From NCBI RefSeq assembly GCF_050948175.1, contig NC_135205.1:3571795-3635794 (forward strand): DNA of 64,000 nucleotides, read 5' to 3'. This DNA is from Xylocopa sonorina. Its lineage: Eukaryota > Arthropoda > Insecta > Hymenoptera > Apidae. Shown here piece after piece: positions 10,490 to 24,179 of this stretch. Position 1 is the first letter of the stretch; each line of letters opens with the position of its first letter. A program made the position numbers and the translations under genes. The notes under the pieces are model-generated. The model was not told the origin of the DNA and ran no database searches. It saw nothing but the letters and a program-made list of their open reading frames with translations.

Positions 10490-13400
10490 CCGTCTACTTC
10501 GACTTGGTACCCTTCCAGCTACGCGAATCTGCTTCTGTGGGACCCCTAGGCCCGCTTCTGAACCCTCCAGGCGTGAAGATTCCCCGCATACGGAGCGGTC
10601 CTCTCGATGGAACGAGCGAGAAACGGCGAAGGGAACGGGGCCCGGTTGAAAGAGGTGCGAAGAAAACTATTTGCCCAAGATTTTTGCGAGGGACGCGCGG
10701 TTAGATATACGATCTCGCGAAAGAACCGTCGGGCTACGTGAGCCGCCTGCGTGAACGTGGAAGCCTCGTTGGGACTTTATCGTCGCCACGGCAGCCTCGA
10801 GGAGGGTGAGACGGGGACGAAGAGCTGTGGCGCGATTTTCTTCCGAAAGAATGGTGTTCGGCGTTTCGCGAACGCGCCTCCACCTTTTTGTCGCGCAGTT
10901 GATTCCGCCGCGGACACTTCTCGAGATTTTTCTAACAACCAGCAGCCCTCGCGGCCTATATGAGCGGCGGCCTCATCGAGGCGCATTCCGTTTCTCTGCT
11001 CGTCCGCTTGTCCACCGTGTCGCGGCGCGGTTTTTGCTCGCTTTAGACTCCAAATCGAACCTCTCGCCACCGCCTCCGTCTTCGATCACGTTCGCGTCCC
11101 CGCCGTTTTTCCCCGGCTGATTAATCGAACGCGTCGCGAAATTGTCGCGGCGCAACGCGCGCCTCGTACCCGCTCCTTAACGCGTCTCTTCTCGTAATCG
11201 AAGAACCTACCCCCCTCGCGCGCCATAAATCCTATTAGAGGATCAGGGGGACCAGCACGCCGCGCTGTACGTGCGAACACGCGCGTTACCGCCTCGAGAG
11301 TGTCCTGGCCTCCTCTGCGACCCGTGCTCGTAACCACGTCGAGACGACGGGCCACCACCGGATGCATTCGGGTAAATCGACCGCGAGAACGGCCCTTCGA
11401 CTCGAGATCCCACGACTTCCTGGCTAGAGCCGGAGAAATGAGACAGACACTCGATTTGCCGGCTATAAAGCGGCTGTTTCGCGATTCCCTCGATTCCAGG
11501 GGGTGGATTCCGAATACTTCCAACTTCTCCATCCCCGTACGCGAGTTTCACGAGTCTTCTTGCGTTCATTTTTATGCAAATTCGCTCGCTATACTTCAGA
11601 TATGTTCTTTTCTTTTATCTCCATGTTTTCTCTCTTTTACAATCGTTCGTATTAAACAAAGTTAACGCGACGCGTTTAATCGTTCGCTCAGCAAGGGTTG
11701 TGTTTTCCTCGTCCCTCCGCAGTTATTTGCGACGGCTCTTCCAGATTCGTATAGTTCCAGAACGGGGAATCTTTCTTCTAAAAGAAGTTCGGGAACGTCG
11801 CTTGGAAAGTATCCACGTCTTTCAAGAACCTCATTTTTATAATCGCACGGGATCGCTCGACTGTACTTTTAAGACTGTCGTTGTCGTTCGTCAGAGTACG
11901 AGGGTGGAACTTTTATAGCCAGCTGGAGCTTACGTCTCGTCAGACGTCTCTCGATTCGAGCGCCAGATCCTCTCTCTCTCTCTCTCCGAGTCGTCGTCAA
12001 GTGTCTCATTTTCTCGAGGAACTCCAATCTCGCTCGTAATTAGTACGCGAGTGTTCGTGCTCGGTTACGTTCGCAGTGGGTCACGGTTCGGAAAAATCAC
12101 GCGAGCCTCGCGCAAGGGTTCGCCGTCCCGCGTGTAACAACCGATATTTCTGGAGTCCCCCGCAACGTGAATTATTTTCGATGGCACACCGATGTTTTCC
12201 TCCTCGCTCGAGCGATAACCGTAACCGTGTTTCCCGAGCCAGCCAAGCGAGAGTGGCTTCGAGAGAGTCACGATGAGTTCGTTTTTCGACCTCAGCCGTC
12301 TAAATTTAACCCGGTCGCCGCTTCAGAATTCGTTCGGCCTGAAAAGGGGAACGCGTGCCGCGAGAATCTCGAAAAATCGACGTGCCTCCGCTCTCTGCCT
12401 CGAGAATTCCTTTATTTATCGATACCATCGCGAAAATATACAATTCTCCGATCGACCCACATCTCGTCTCATTCTCCTCCTCTTCCATGATCACACGAAC
12501 CGCTGCGATCCACCGCGGTGTAAATCAATTCGAACAATTTCTGCTAGTCTAAAAGTAGACGTCGATCATTTGTCTGAATTCGATAAATTCGTCGAGAGTG
12601 GCGATCGAACCGCTTGAAATGTCGGATAATTAGGCGCGTTCGAAATTCATTGTCTAATTGCCGCAGTCGTTAAATAAAAATGTCGCTGACGAACTCTCTC
12701 GCGAGGTAGTCGCGGGGTAAGTCGATCGCGTGTTCCACCGCGTTCCCGGTTTTTTGCTCGCGTCCGCCGTATCCGTCCATTAATGAGACTCTCTACCGAT
12801 TAAATGAATAAATAAATTTCCACGACGCGCGCTACCCTCGGCCCGTTTCACCGATCACAATTTAATCGATCGAATTCCGCGCGAGTCGATCGTCGAGATA
12901 ATCGGCGTGACTCGAGAGCCGCGCGACGGCGGTGGTGTTAAATGGCACGTTTGCCCTCTGCGTGGCGCTGTCTTGTAACACGTCAGCGCAGCCTGATTTC
13001 ACGGGTGGAGTTCAGGCGGCGTCGCGACGCCCGTATGCCAGCCTGGGTACGTTCGACAGCGGCGATCCTCGATTTGCATTACGGGGGATCACTGTCGAGC
13101 AAAACGAAAAGGGTATCGAGCGATCGTACCGCGAGGCGATCGCGACCTTAGCCTTGTGCTCGCTTTCGCGAATAGAACAGCTGCAATTAACCCTGCTGTC
13201 GTTCGCCCCTCATTTTTTCCTTTTCCCCTGGGCGAGAGAGTGCATACCGTTACCTCGCTTTCGAGCAGAGCCGTGGGTGCGTTTCTCTTTTCTTCAAACG
13301 CATATTCGTCGTTCTAATTATAGAAAGCGTTGAAATTTCGCGTGCAACGCTAATGGCACTTTAATCCTCGATTACACTGCGATCGGAATTCGCGAGAATT

Positions 13401-16365
13401 AAAACTTGCCCGTTGGAACGCGAATCCCCGTTACTCGAACACGAGGAATCAATGAACGTTTAATCCATTTACTTCCTGTCGTTCAGATAAATGGGATTCC
13501 TCTCTATCATTTCCTCGATCCGTAGCGACTCGAGCCCGTTAAGTGGCGCTACTCCAATTTTAGTACGCTAGTTCCACTCGTCCACTCGAATCGAACATTC
13601 CCAAAAATACCTTGGACCCAAGTCCCGAGTCTCGTCCGCGACGTTCCTTCGAGACGTTCTCGTTTACCTCTCGCTCGATTCGTCCGGACGCCACCCTCGT
13701 CAAGGGTCGCGCCCTCGCAGAAGGAGGGGACGCGCGGCGTCAATTGCCTGGCGGAGGACTCGCGCGTGGATCGCCGCGGGGTGTCTTCTGCGATTTGGCG
13801 ACAAAAGACGGAGCGCGGAGCAACGACTGCAATCAGCGTTCGTTGGTCCGCGGCTACGCGTACTGAAAGACGCGCCGCTGAGAGGATCAGTCAGCCCAGG
13901 CTGGTGCGAACCACGTCCGCATCGCGACACGATCTTCTTCTTTCTGTCGGCGTCGCGCGTGGGCGTGGGCTCCTCTCTCCTCGTTTCCATCCGTGAACTT
14001 GTCGTCCTTTGTCGGGACCACGGAAAAGGACCTCTTCCTGCGCGATCTGGCTTATCTGCTTCGAGTTATCCGACCCTCCTCCCTTCGCGCACCTTCTCGC
14101 TGCTATCCACGCGAGTTTCATCGTTCAGATAGGACAAAGTGGTTTCCTCGATGGATGATTTCTGGTATGAAGTTACCAGATGAGAAGTGGACAGATGTGT
14201 GACTAATTACGAAAGTATTCGAACGATTCTTCGCGTGATGATTGGATGCCAATTAATCCAGGAGGATATAAGGATACGCGTGGTTGGTAGATGATATTCG
14301 ATGCGTTCGTTCGCGTGGATCACGGTTAAATCTGTAAAAACGACTCCTCGTATCAGAATCCTAGGAAACGGCTCGCGATAAAGTATCGCAGCCGTTATAT
14401 TCAGCCTGACAGTTTCTCGTGGCAGGGTTGCGCGCGTCGTCGAGAGGCATTTGTCATTCACGAATAGGCGCTAGATCTTGGGTGGTCACCGAACCGAGGG
14501 ACGGACAGGCGTCGAAGCATTTTGCCTCCGCTTATCTTCTTCGACAATGGGCCCAGCATCTACGATTAGCCCGATAACTTTGGCCTGTCGAGTGCTCGTG
14601 ACTCGTCGCGTCCACGAAGAAATTGAGGAATTTGTTACGTCCAACTGTTTCTCTGTCCACGGTGCAAGCTTGCGTTCAGTTTTTTCCACAGCCTCTCGTC
14701 TCATCACGGAACATCTCGCGCGTCTTCTCGAATTGAACGTTTCTTTGATCTCGCTGTGGGATTCGTAGATAAGTCCTCCAACTGGTACGTCCTCGAACTC
14801 TGCAAACACCGTTTCTGGTGACGAGGAAAAGCTAACAAACGAGAACGCCACGTCTAATCGGTTGCGTGTACCAAACACCCTGTTACGAAATCGTCGCCTA
14901 TCCGTTGAAGATAACGAGATAACAACGAACGGGGACAATAACCCGACGAGATGCCCAAATTTGCTCAACGTGCTCCTAGCACGATCATCGAGCATGAATC
15001 TCCAAGGAAAAAGGTGCCTTAAATCGGATAAAATCTCCTTCGAACGCTACATTCACCATATCGAAAGTCAACGGACCATTTACCCTTTATCCAACAGCCG
15101 CCATTACTCGCCATCGAAGGCTCGTCCCTCCTCAGACTTTGTCCTCGTCAAACCGCGTCCAGGTAGACAGTCTCGCGTGGCAGGTGCGCGTCGAACGCAT
15201 CCTCAGACGGCGTTTTCGCTAAGCACTCGCTCGCGTGACATCGAGCTTAGGATAAACTTAGTAACGCGAAACTTAGAATGCCAGACTGGCACGTAGGACG
15301 CCGATCAGAGGAGGCGCGCGTGCACGCACGCGGCTCTCCACGCCACCCTCGTCCCTTTCGGGCTGTTTGTACGATCCTGCGCGCAGATCGCGCGCGCGAT
15401 TTCCCTTTTCCCGCGGCGCATTCGCGGGACGCCCGCTGCCTACGAAGTTGCCGGCTCGTTTCATCGTCTGGACGCGTCCCGTGAATCATAAGTCCCTGTT
15501 AATGGAGGATTTATACGTGCAGAGAAGCGTTGACCCGAGGGATGCTTCGAGAGGCTGCGATCTCGATCCTTCGTCTCGATTCCCTCGATCCTCGTTGGTT
15601 TTTACCAGCGCGTCTTAAGGTGGCTTCGTGTCGCTCGATTTCGAGCAAACATTACGTAGCCTGATATCTACGATGACGCGCGCAGGGATACGAATCTATC
15701 GCGGTTGTGTAACGTCGTTTTAAGGCCAGTTTCATTATCTGGGTAATTACAATCTTCGTAACCACGTATCACGGTTATTGAACGTTCGAGTCGGAAATAG
15801 ATAAGTAGTCGAAAGGAATATCGAAAGTGCTTTTTACTTTTACTTTGCCAGCTGTTCCGGGAACGAGCGAGCGAAATTTATTAGTAAAGTTATTAATATC
15901 ATATACGTGCCAACAATTATTTCTATTTTCTGAAAATGAATATATGTATGTGCGTGGAGAGAGCGTCGAGTCGTTTCATTACTCAGCCATTCAATTAACC
16001 AGGTGATAAAATGGTAAGTATCAACTAATACGCGACCTCGCCAAGGGGTGAATGAAAGTTTCTCGATAGGTACTTGTTAAAAAGCGACTGATTTACCACT
16101 CGTTTTGAACAATCGTATTATTCAACCGTCGTCCACCCTTTCCCGCGCCTCGTAGACAACAATAAGCGTCAGATACAGAGTTGGCACTAAGCAATTGTCG
16201 CCAGAGATTTATACCACGACCGCGAATGACTGATGAAAGTTTAAATGCGCAATTAACGCGGATCCTCTGCCCCCCTCCGTTCGAATCTACTGTAAATCGA
16301 CCGATCCATAGATCAAGCCCGCGCAACGGAGAGATTGCTGAGGAGAAACGCGAGGGCGCCCCTTT

Positions 16366-16370
<5 letters not shown>
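10490..16370. other. Intron-like stretch, no exon recognised
   Basis: Mostly CpG-rich. A (CT)n microsatellite lies at 11970-11987. At 14486-14995 the minus strand has a 169-codon open frame, but the + strand is open across part of it too and no family is recognisable. 15700-16090 is AT-rich with AAGTTATTAATATC and GGTGATAAAATG-like patches. No RNA gene or transposon was seen. Confidence 0.5.
11970..11987. repeat. (CT)n microsatellite
   Basis: Nine CT units between GATCC and CCGAG. Confidence 0.9.

Positions 16371-16408
<38 letters not shown>
16371..16408. repeat. (CT)18 microsatellite, the longest in the window
   Basis: An uninterrupted run of about eighteen CT units, reading as (GA)n on the minus strand. 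It could serve as a polymorphic marker or as GAGA-type binding DNA. Confidence 0.95.
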
Positions 16409-16411
<3 letters not shown>

Positions 16412-16889
16412 CACGAACCACCGACTTGGACGCGTCTGGAGCGCACAATGGGCGCGAGGGAAATATGAATCGTCGCTAAGATAAACACGACCGAGGACGC
16501 CTGTGCGGATTCATAAATCTCGGACTCATTCAGCGGTTCGCGCTCTTCCATTCATCTTCCCCGCGTTGTTCAGGCTCGCCCTATGATCGATCGGCTGAAC
16601 GCTGGATCCTCTCCTGGCTAGAGTCGCACAGTCGCACTTTGTTGCTCTTTGGGATTAAACCGCGCCACTATTCTGATCCCTCGAAATCTTTTCACCGCTT
16701 TCTACTGGGATCTGGGATCTTAAATGGACCCTCGTGACTCGCCACTGAATTAACATTTGAATATTTAACATCACGAAGAGACGAGGAGCAACGAGAGACA
16801 CATTCACGCGAGCACTTTCACTATCAGCAACCTATGTAGATTTCTAAGAGACTGTATTAACAATTCTTAGCGACCTCCAACAGTTTGTA

Positions 16890-17319
16890 TGTAAGTTCAT
16901 TCGCGACTTTCAATCCTGTAATACCACCCTCTGCGATCTAATTCTGAATTCGATCGCAAAAATTAGTCGTCGCAATGACTCCAGTGCTAAATAAATACTG
17001 ACTCGCACAGAAATTATAATCGCACCGTTTCGTAATATGTAGATTCATCCGCGACTTTCAACCCTTTAATACCACCCTCTGCGATCTAACTCTGAATTCG
17101 ATCGCGAAAATTAGTCCTCGCAATGACTCCAGCGCTAAATAAACACTGATTCGCACAGAAATTATAATCGCAGCGTTTCGTAATATATAGATTCGTTCGC
17201 GACTTTCAACCCTGTAATACCACCCCCTACGATCTAATTCTGGATTCGATCGCAAAACTTAATCAACGCGATGGCTCCAGCGCTAAATAAATACCGGCAG
17301 AATCGCACCGTTTCGTAAT
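16890..17319. repeat. Tandem triplication, period 148 bp
   Basis: Three head-to-tail copies; the landmark GCGACTTTCAA starts at 16903, 17051 and 17199, giving exactly 148 bp twice. The copies share the blocks AATACCACC, CGATCTAA, GGCTCCAGCGCTAAATAAA-like and CGTTTCGTAAT and differ by scattered substitutions. The third copy lacks about 19 bases near its end. Each copy carries AATAAA-type words but no open frame. The unit is not seen elsewhere in the window. Confidence 0.95.
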
Positions 17320-17329
17320 CGGAATACAA

Positions 17330-20300
17330 ATAAATTTCGCCACACCAGAACGCCAGAGAAGAGTGGCAGAGCCGGAGAAAGCGAGGGAGAGATGGTCGAG
17401 GGTTACTGCGAACGAGATCATCGGCGGCGGGACCGCTCCGCGTCGATGTCTATATGGAAGTGTGACATCTCGATGGTTATTTCTGGCCGCGTCTCAGCGT
17501 CTGCCCTCTATTAACGCGCGCGACCCTCCCCTTTCGGCACCGTGCGGCACGGGGGACGCGGAGAACGCGCACCGTTGGGGCGCGTCACGCGGAAGAAGGG
17601 GCGGTGAGGAGCCGAGAAGAAGCTTCTTGTCAGAAATAGTGGCAGTTCCCTGTCTCCGCGCCAGCCACCACCGATATCTATTCCGGCGCTGCAAAACAAC
17701 ATCTCTCAGCCCTGCTGTCCGACTGGCCGGCACTCTGCTCTACGCTCGCGAGGACGTGGCGCGAGCCACGTGGAAAAATATCCTCGATTCTTACCTGAAA
17801 CGAAGAGACATCGAGTTGGCGCGATTTCGCACTGGGCGATCGCGACGAGTAAAATCTCGTCGTCGATGGGTTGTATTTAAAATGTGTTAAGTGACGATCG
17901 TCGCGTGGCTGTTGCATCGTTCGGAAGGACTCAGGATGGCCAGGGTAGGAGGTCGATAATGGGCAGAAAATTGGCAGTAACGTGGCGCTGATTAAGGGTG
18001 GATAATCGGCGGTGAAAAAAAAGTGGCTGAAAAAAGAGTGATTATTCGAAAATTCGCAGCCGATAGAGATAAAGGTGGTTCAATCAACAAGCCATTCGAT
18101 TCCTCTTAATTACGGTTAATACGGGGCGGAACAACGCGCGAGCGCGGGCAATTAAGTTGTTATCCGTAGGACGCAACGCCGGCCCGTTTTACGACGTCGG
18201 GGCTCGTAATTCAGTCGTTTCGTAGCATCTGATTTGCCAAGGTATTTCCCCTTTTACGCGTGCGGCGCTCCGTGCACACAGCTCCGTGCAGCTGGCCTCG
18301 CGTCCTCGAAAAAACCGAACGATGAAAGCCGAGGAACTCGCAACCGGGCTCTGCAGGGTTACTCTCTCCCTTTCTCTGCCCTATCCGCGTCTCGTTCTGG
18401 CGCGAGCGCGAGCGCGTTGGCCCACGGCCGCTGATGCACCTTTCGGTTTCCGTGTGCGGGCGCGCAGCTGTACCCCGTTCGGAAGAAAAGGTTCCGTTTC
18501 GTACGGAAACATAACGCTGATAATGCCATACGACGTGCCTCGAATGCCTGCTCACCGCGTTTCGAATTTTCCTCCTCTCGTTCCGCTTACGCGCCTTCCC
18601 TATTCTATTTCTGGGAGAACCTCTTCGAGTTCGTAATTAATTACAGCTTCTTTTAGAAAACATCGAATGCCTCCTTAAATATCAACATTGGAATCCACTG
18701 AATACCCAAGTCAAAGCTTGCTGCAATTTTCCAATAAGGACATAGGTATGTCGTGTAGTTAGTCAGGAAATGCAACGAAAAGATTACCACTTTGAACTTA
18801 GACCAAAGAGAGAGGACGGTGCGATCGCAAATTTCTGTCACTCGCGAGGTAATCGATAAATTCGCCAGAAGGAACCAATCGACGATCTTACTGCTCGACC
18901 TGGCGTCTCTCGTTCGCCTCGTGGCAACCCTCTGCTACAATTCGTCGAAGGAGCTCGCGAGCCGCGAGGGGTGCAGTGCGATCGTTCGATCGGCGTTCGT
19001 CTGGAAGACAACGGTGCACGCCATTAGGTACTGGCGAGGTCGAGGCCAGACACGGGTTGCCTGGTCTCCTTCTCTCTCTCGTCCTGGTCGGAACGGGCAC
19101 GGGGCAGCCTTGTGTAAAGAGAAACCAGCGCGGGGTAAACAATGTAGGTAACGCGGCGAAGGTTAGGGGCGTCGTAAATCAAGGAAACGAGCATCGACGC
19201 CCGTAAAGTCATCGGGCACGATCACTTCTATCGACGGCTGGTGGGAGAAACGATTAGGCCGCACGAGGCGAGAGTAGAGAGGAAGAGGAGAGACCCAGAG
19301 GCCTTCGGCTTCGTGTTCAAACATCCACCTTTATTGCCCCTCTAAACCAGCCAGGACGATCCGTGCCGATCGACCCGATGTAAATCCGATCGCCGCTTCT
19401 GCTCTCGCCTGTTACACCTTCCCGTTTAATATCTCCAAGTACTTTCTAACGGTCTAGTTGGTCGCCTGTGCGAACAGTCGAGTTCCACTCGAGACCTTGC
19501 CTACCAGTTCCTCATTCTCTCTAGTAAAGAGTCGAGATAACTGAAGCTTCCAATGTCCGCCATCTTTTCAGTACTATTAAAGTATCCTGTGCAACTTTCA
19601 CATGGTTGAAGTTGCTATTTTATTCTAAAAAAAATACAGAAATTCCACGCACGTGTTTTACATTTGATACCAGTAACTCAGCCGAACGGTTGTCATCGTT
19701 CCTCGGTGTGTAACGCGTAAACGGCGTCAAATTAATCGAGTGGCCGTCAGGGTGGAAGCGGAGGCAGGTCGCGGCTGCTGGTCGACGGACAAACGGGAAC
19801 CTTGGTGCGGCAGAAATCGGCTCGTTTAATTTTATCGCCGGAAAAAGGGAGTTCCGCGGGTCGAGAGCTCTCGAAAACATCGCGCGCCACCACGGGCACG
19901 GTAGTAAGTATGTTAATGACTCGTAGGCGACAGCCTTTAGGTCTAGACGTCTCTCTGTGCCGCTGCCTTTAAGCTCCCGCTGCCGTCGCGCTGCCAGCGA
20001 ATAGTTCAGCATCAATCCCGACGTCTTATTATAACGTTATTAAAATAACCGGCCCTCGCCAAGTTAGACCACGAGGCCCCTCCCCCCTGGCACCCCTGTT
20101 CGTCCGCCAGGCTCGCATCTTGGCTCCTGTGACGCGCTCATCCCTGATTCGCACTCCTTTCTCGAATCTCGATTTTCCCTCTCGCTGATATCGCTATTGA
20201 TTCTAGCGTTATTTATGGCTATGAAAAATAAAGACAACGAACTACGATTGGTTATTGCGAGTTGCGCGATACATATTTGTGGCAACTACGCTGATATCTT

Positions 20301-22090
20301 TGAACCATGTTTTTAAATAATATAATAAGGCATAGTGTATGCCAGTGTCAAGTAGGATATGTAAACTTGTAGGCAGTACTAAAATTTCGTTTTCTAGAAA
20401 TCGCTCAAGTTCACGTTACGTCAATACATTGTACATATCTGCGTAATTATGCAGGTTGTTCTCCAATATCTACCTAATCGTTATCAGGGTTCCAGTTACT
20501 TATTAAAAAGTCATTAGCGTGTAGCAGTGTATCGTCGAGCGGAAAACCGTGCGATTTTTTTCTAGTGAAATCGTTTGGGAAGTTGTCTGCTGGGGACATC
20601 GATATTTTCGTAGGAACGGTGGCGTTAAAACGGAGTAAATGGGCGCCCCGCAGCTACCCCCGCGAAAATCTCTCCTTTTCATTGAACGGGACGCGACCCT
20701 CTGGCCCGGTTTCTCTCCATTGAGAAATATTGCAAATTTCCTGCTCTTTCGCGCGACACCCCGGCCCGTGCAATCACTCGCGAGAGAAGATAACATCCCC
20801 ACCGTCTCCAGCCGCGAGCTGTATTTTTTATCGCGTCCGCTGGTTTATCGACGTGTCACGCATCGCTGACACGCAGCTTGTTTACCCATTACGGAAACAG
20901 CAATTAGGCTAGTTAACGACTCCTGGAATTCGTTTTTATCTGGTGGATGGGGCGCGAGTAGCTCCTCAATAGTTGCAGTCCCTCGATAACTTGCACGCGA
21001 GCGATGTTCTCGTTGCGCTTGCTCGTCGTTGCTTCGCGTCAGCTATGATCGCTCTGCAACAAATTCCGGTTACCACTCACGAGGATCACGTCAGCGATCT
21101 CTCGTTTGTTACAGTACTCGATATTAAAATTCCTGACGCGCGACCCAGCTTACCAACGATTCCGCGTCGCGTAAGTGCAGAAAATTGTCGTTGGGAAATG
21201 TTAAGGGAAGCGCACGCCTTCGAGATACGAAAATATTCGACGCTAGAATCCAGCGCACGAATTAAACGAACATTTCTACATCACGTAACCCGTGTTTTCC
21301 TGAATGCCTAACGTGCAGCCGCGAAGAGCGGCGTTCCTCGACGCGGCGCGGTTTCCCTCGCCCTCCGCCAGCGACAAATCGTTTATCCCGCACGTAGCAG
21401 GCCTTCTACAAGACTGGATATTGTATTACAGGCTTGAATATTTAACAAGCCAGCGCGACACTCGGCAACCAGAGGGGTTGGAAGGAGTTCTCGAAGGTTC
21501 GCGTCCCGTGGCACCCAGCGCCGGGGGTGGCGTACAACCATCGACCCTAATTCTTTTCGCCTCGATTTTCCCGATAGCCGTGGGGGCGAGTTTTCCCTCT
21601 TCTCCGTGGAAACGCGGCGATACGGGCCTCTTATCTACTCGGTACGTGTCGCCAGGTTTACACGGTTCACAGAGGGGGAGGGCGAGGCGGGTGCGGCGTC
21701 CGCGGCGGCCGGGAGACGTCGATGCGAGTGAATTATTCAGACGAGGCGTCCCGCTTAATGCAGCCGCGTGTTTTGCCGCCTCTGTTACCGTGCCGTAACT
21801 TCTTTAACGTTTCACTCGTCACGTGTCGCGAGCGGAGCCGCGGCGTGAAATTTTCGTTCCTCCGCGAGACCCGCGCCACGGCTGTATTTTTAATGCTCTA
21901 TTATGACGATACCTGTCCCGCAGAGGATCGCGCAACCCTCCGATATAACGACTCGTCGAGCGTGATAGCGGCGGGGCAATCGTGGGATGATTTATACCCA
22001 CGTCCGTTTCTGAAGCACGTGCGAAAATGATTCATTGGCGCCGTGGAAAAGAGGGGAAGGCGGGTGTCGCCGTTAGAGACGCGTCTTGCG
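17330..22090. other. Intron-like stretch, no exon recognised
   Basis: 17340-17880 is GC-rich and open on both strands. 18634-18643 holds TAATTAATTA, a paired homeodomain half-site arrangement. 20290-20500 is AT-rich and without repeats. Nothing in the open frames resembles a known protein, and no RNA gene was seen. Confidence 0.5.
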
Positions 22091-22096
22091 CGAGGC

Positions 22097-22590
22097 GAGA
22101 AAATTGGCGACGGGCGATGTATGTATTTTTCTTAGACGAAAACTGTATCGAAAATGCAAAGATGTCCATATATTATATAATATAGAAATGAAAGGAGATT
22201 GCAATCGTAACTAGATAGATAGCGGTTCAGAAATTAGACAGAGGTCCGCTAGGAAGATGGAAGTTGAGAAAATTGGCAATGGGTGCTGTGTATATTTATT
22301 TTAAACGAAAACTGTATCAAAAATGCAGAGATGTCTATGTATAATATAGAAATGAAAGGAGATTGCAATCGTAACTGATAGATAGCGGTTCTGAAATTAG
22401 ACAGAGGTCCGCTAGGAAGATGGAGGTTGAGAAAATTGGCGATGGACGCTGTATATATATTTTTTTTAGACGAAAACTGTATAAAAGATGCTAAGATGTT
22501 TGTATGTAATGTACAAATGAAAGGAGATTGCGATCGTAACTGATAGATAGCGGTTCAGAAATTAGACAGAGGTCCGCTAGGAAGATGGGG
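22097..22590. repeat. Tandem triplication, units 163-169 bp
   Basis: GAGAAAATTGGC begins copies at 22097, 22266 and 22429. Each copy has GACGAAAACTGTAT, GAAATGAAAGGAGATTGC, GATAGATAGCGGTTC and ends ACAGAGGTCCGCTAGGAAGATGG. The first copy is longer because of an extra TA-rich TATATTATATAATATA segment. The copies are AT-richer than the flanking DNA. No coding frame is kept across copies. Confidence 0.95.
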
Positions 22591-22945
22591 AAGTTTCCCT
22601 GATAATTATTCGCAGTCGACGATAATCCATTTATGCAGCCAATGATGGCGAAGCGAAGTTCGCGCGTAATTGCAATATACTCTTCCTGGTTCGTTAATAT
22701 CTGGTTCGCAGGGGAGGGAGAAAAGAAGAGACAGCAGGAGCGGCGTGTCGTGTAGCGCGAGGAACCGTGGCGTATCAACCCCAGCCCATACCCCCCCTCA
22801 GTCCCCTGCATCGGCGAGCCCCTCTGTGCAACGCCATAAATCACCCCGACAAATTTAATTATCCTGCTGTCTGCGATAAAGCCAGGCGCGCATCCTCCTT
22901 GTTGTCTAACTTCACCTATCTCGCAAGCCCTTTAAGCCATCGGCT

Positions 22946-22965
22946 GCCTCCTCCTCCTCCTCCTC
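22946..22965. repeat. (CCT)n trinucleotide microsatellite
   Basis: Six CTC units, pure pyrimidine on the + strand. Confidence 0.85.
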
Positions 22966-23549
22966 GAGACCGTTCCCTCCTCGTTCTTTACGGGATATCC
23001 GCGCGAACGCTGTTGCTACGCTCTCGTCGCCTTCCCTAAATTGGAAGCCACCGCTTTTTCTCTATTTTCCCTCTACGTTTCGTTTCTGTGTTCGCGTTCA
23101 GCTAGAAGAGGGGTGGGTTCTTTGTGATCTGCGGTGGCTCTTTCGATCCGGGACGTTCCGTGTTTTCGGGGTGGGTTTTGTGGATCCAGACGTTCCGTGG
23201 GTAATTTACGAAACAGGGCTGCAGGCTGTGGAACGATGGAGTTCGTTAACTCTTTTTATCGTAACCGCCCAACGTTGTGGGATAGTTTTGTATTTTTTAT
23301 CGTTTTATCGAGCGTGGTGTTTTAAAGGGTAGTTTTAGTCTCTCCCTCTGTTTCGTTAGTTAAATCGCAGACCCAGAACAGTTTAAGCAGGGGCCATTAT
23401 TGCTATTACTATTATTGTTTACAAGTTCTCCGTCTAATGAAGCGGACAGGGCGGAAACGTGACTTCTGGTTTCATCCCCAGATTACACAAAGGCTCCCCC
23501 TCGTTTATTCGGGTATATTCCGAGATTATAACAACTTGTTGTCCCTTCG

Positions 23550-23573
23550 ATTAATCGAAATTCACGTTTATCC
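23550..23573 (+). repeat. 24-bp exact direct repeat, copy 1
   Basis: The word beginning ATTAATCGAAATTC and ending GTTTATCC recurs identically at 24059-24082, 509 bp downstream. The flanks do not match. An exact 24-mer repeat is far beyond chance in 64 kb. It may be a duplicated protein-binding site or the residue of an old duplication. Confidence 0.85.
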
Positions 23574-24058
23574 CTTTCTTGTAGTACCGCCGCCCTATCT
23601 CCGCTTCTTATGGCAGGCTTATCCAGATCGTAGATATCGGTGCTGGAATTTACCTCGGTTTACCACGGATTGCCCCCGTCCTCTCAAAAATCAAACCACC
23701 CGCTGCTCTCTCCCGCGATCGTTCGATGCGGTTTCTCTCCACGATTTTCCGTGGGAGACGTGATCAAAATTTCGCGAAACGGGGTGGTCGAAAAATTCCA
23801 ATTTACCCGTTATCGCTCTCTGTCTCCACTTAAGCTGGAAACAATTTTCTTCGAAGAGCGATGAAACATTTTATCTCCAACTCTCGACTGGCAAAAATTG
23901 AATTTTTCCACCACGTCGCGATTTTGAACTCTTACAAAAAATACAGATAATCGCAGGAAATCGTTTACTCGCGTTTTCATACGCACGACAAGTTTCTCGT
24001 TCGTTCGCAACTTGGTGCACGAATGGACGCGAGAGTGCGAGGGCCGCTCGTAGCCGCC

Positions 24059-24082
24059 ATTAATCGAAATTCACGTTTATCC
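24059..24082 (+). repeat. 24-bp exact direct repeat, copy 2
   Basis: Identical to 23550-23573. It contains the homeodomain-like core ATTAATCGA and lies 98 bp before the inverted GATA pair. Confidence 0.85.
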
Positions 24083-24179
24083 GCGCGGCGTCCGCGGCTC
24101 GCCTAACATACCTTTCGTTGGAGAGCTTACGGAGATCACTATTAACTAGGCCTGGATAAAGCAGGACCAACCAGGGTTC

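Noticed and set aside
14486..14995. 169-codon minus-strand frame
   Set aside because: It reads reasonably protein-like, but part of it is also open on + and I recognise no family, motif or splice context.
5947..21995. TGATTTAT Exd/Hox-type octamers at 5947 and 21988 (also 59404)
   Set aside because: About two to three are expected by chance in 64 kb of double-stranded DNA and they are not clustered.
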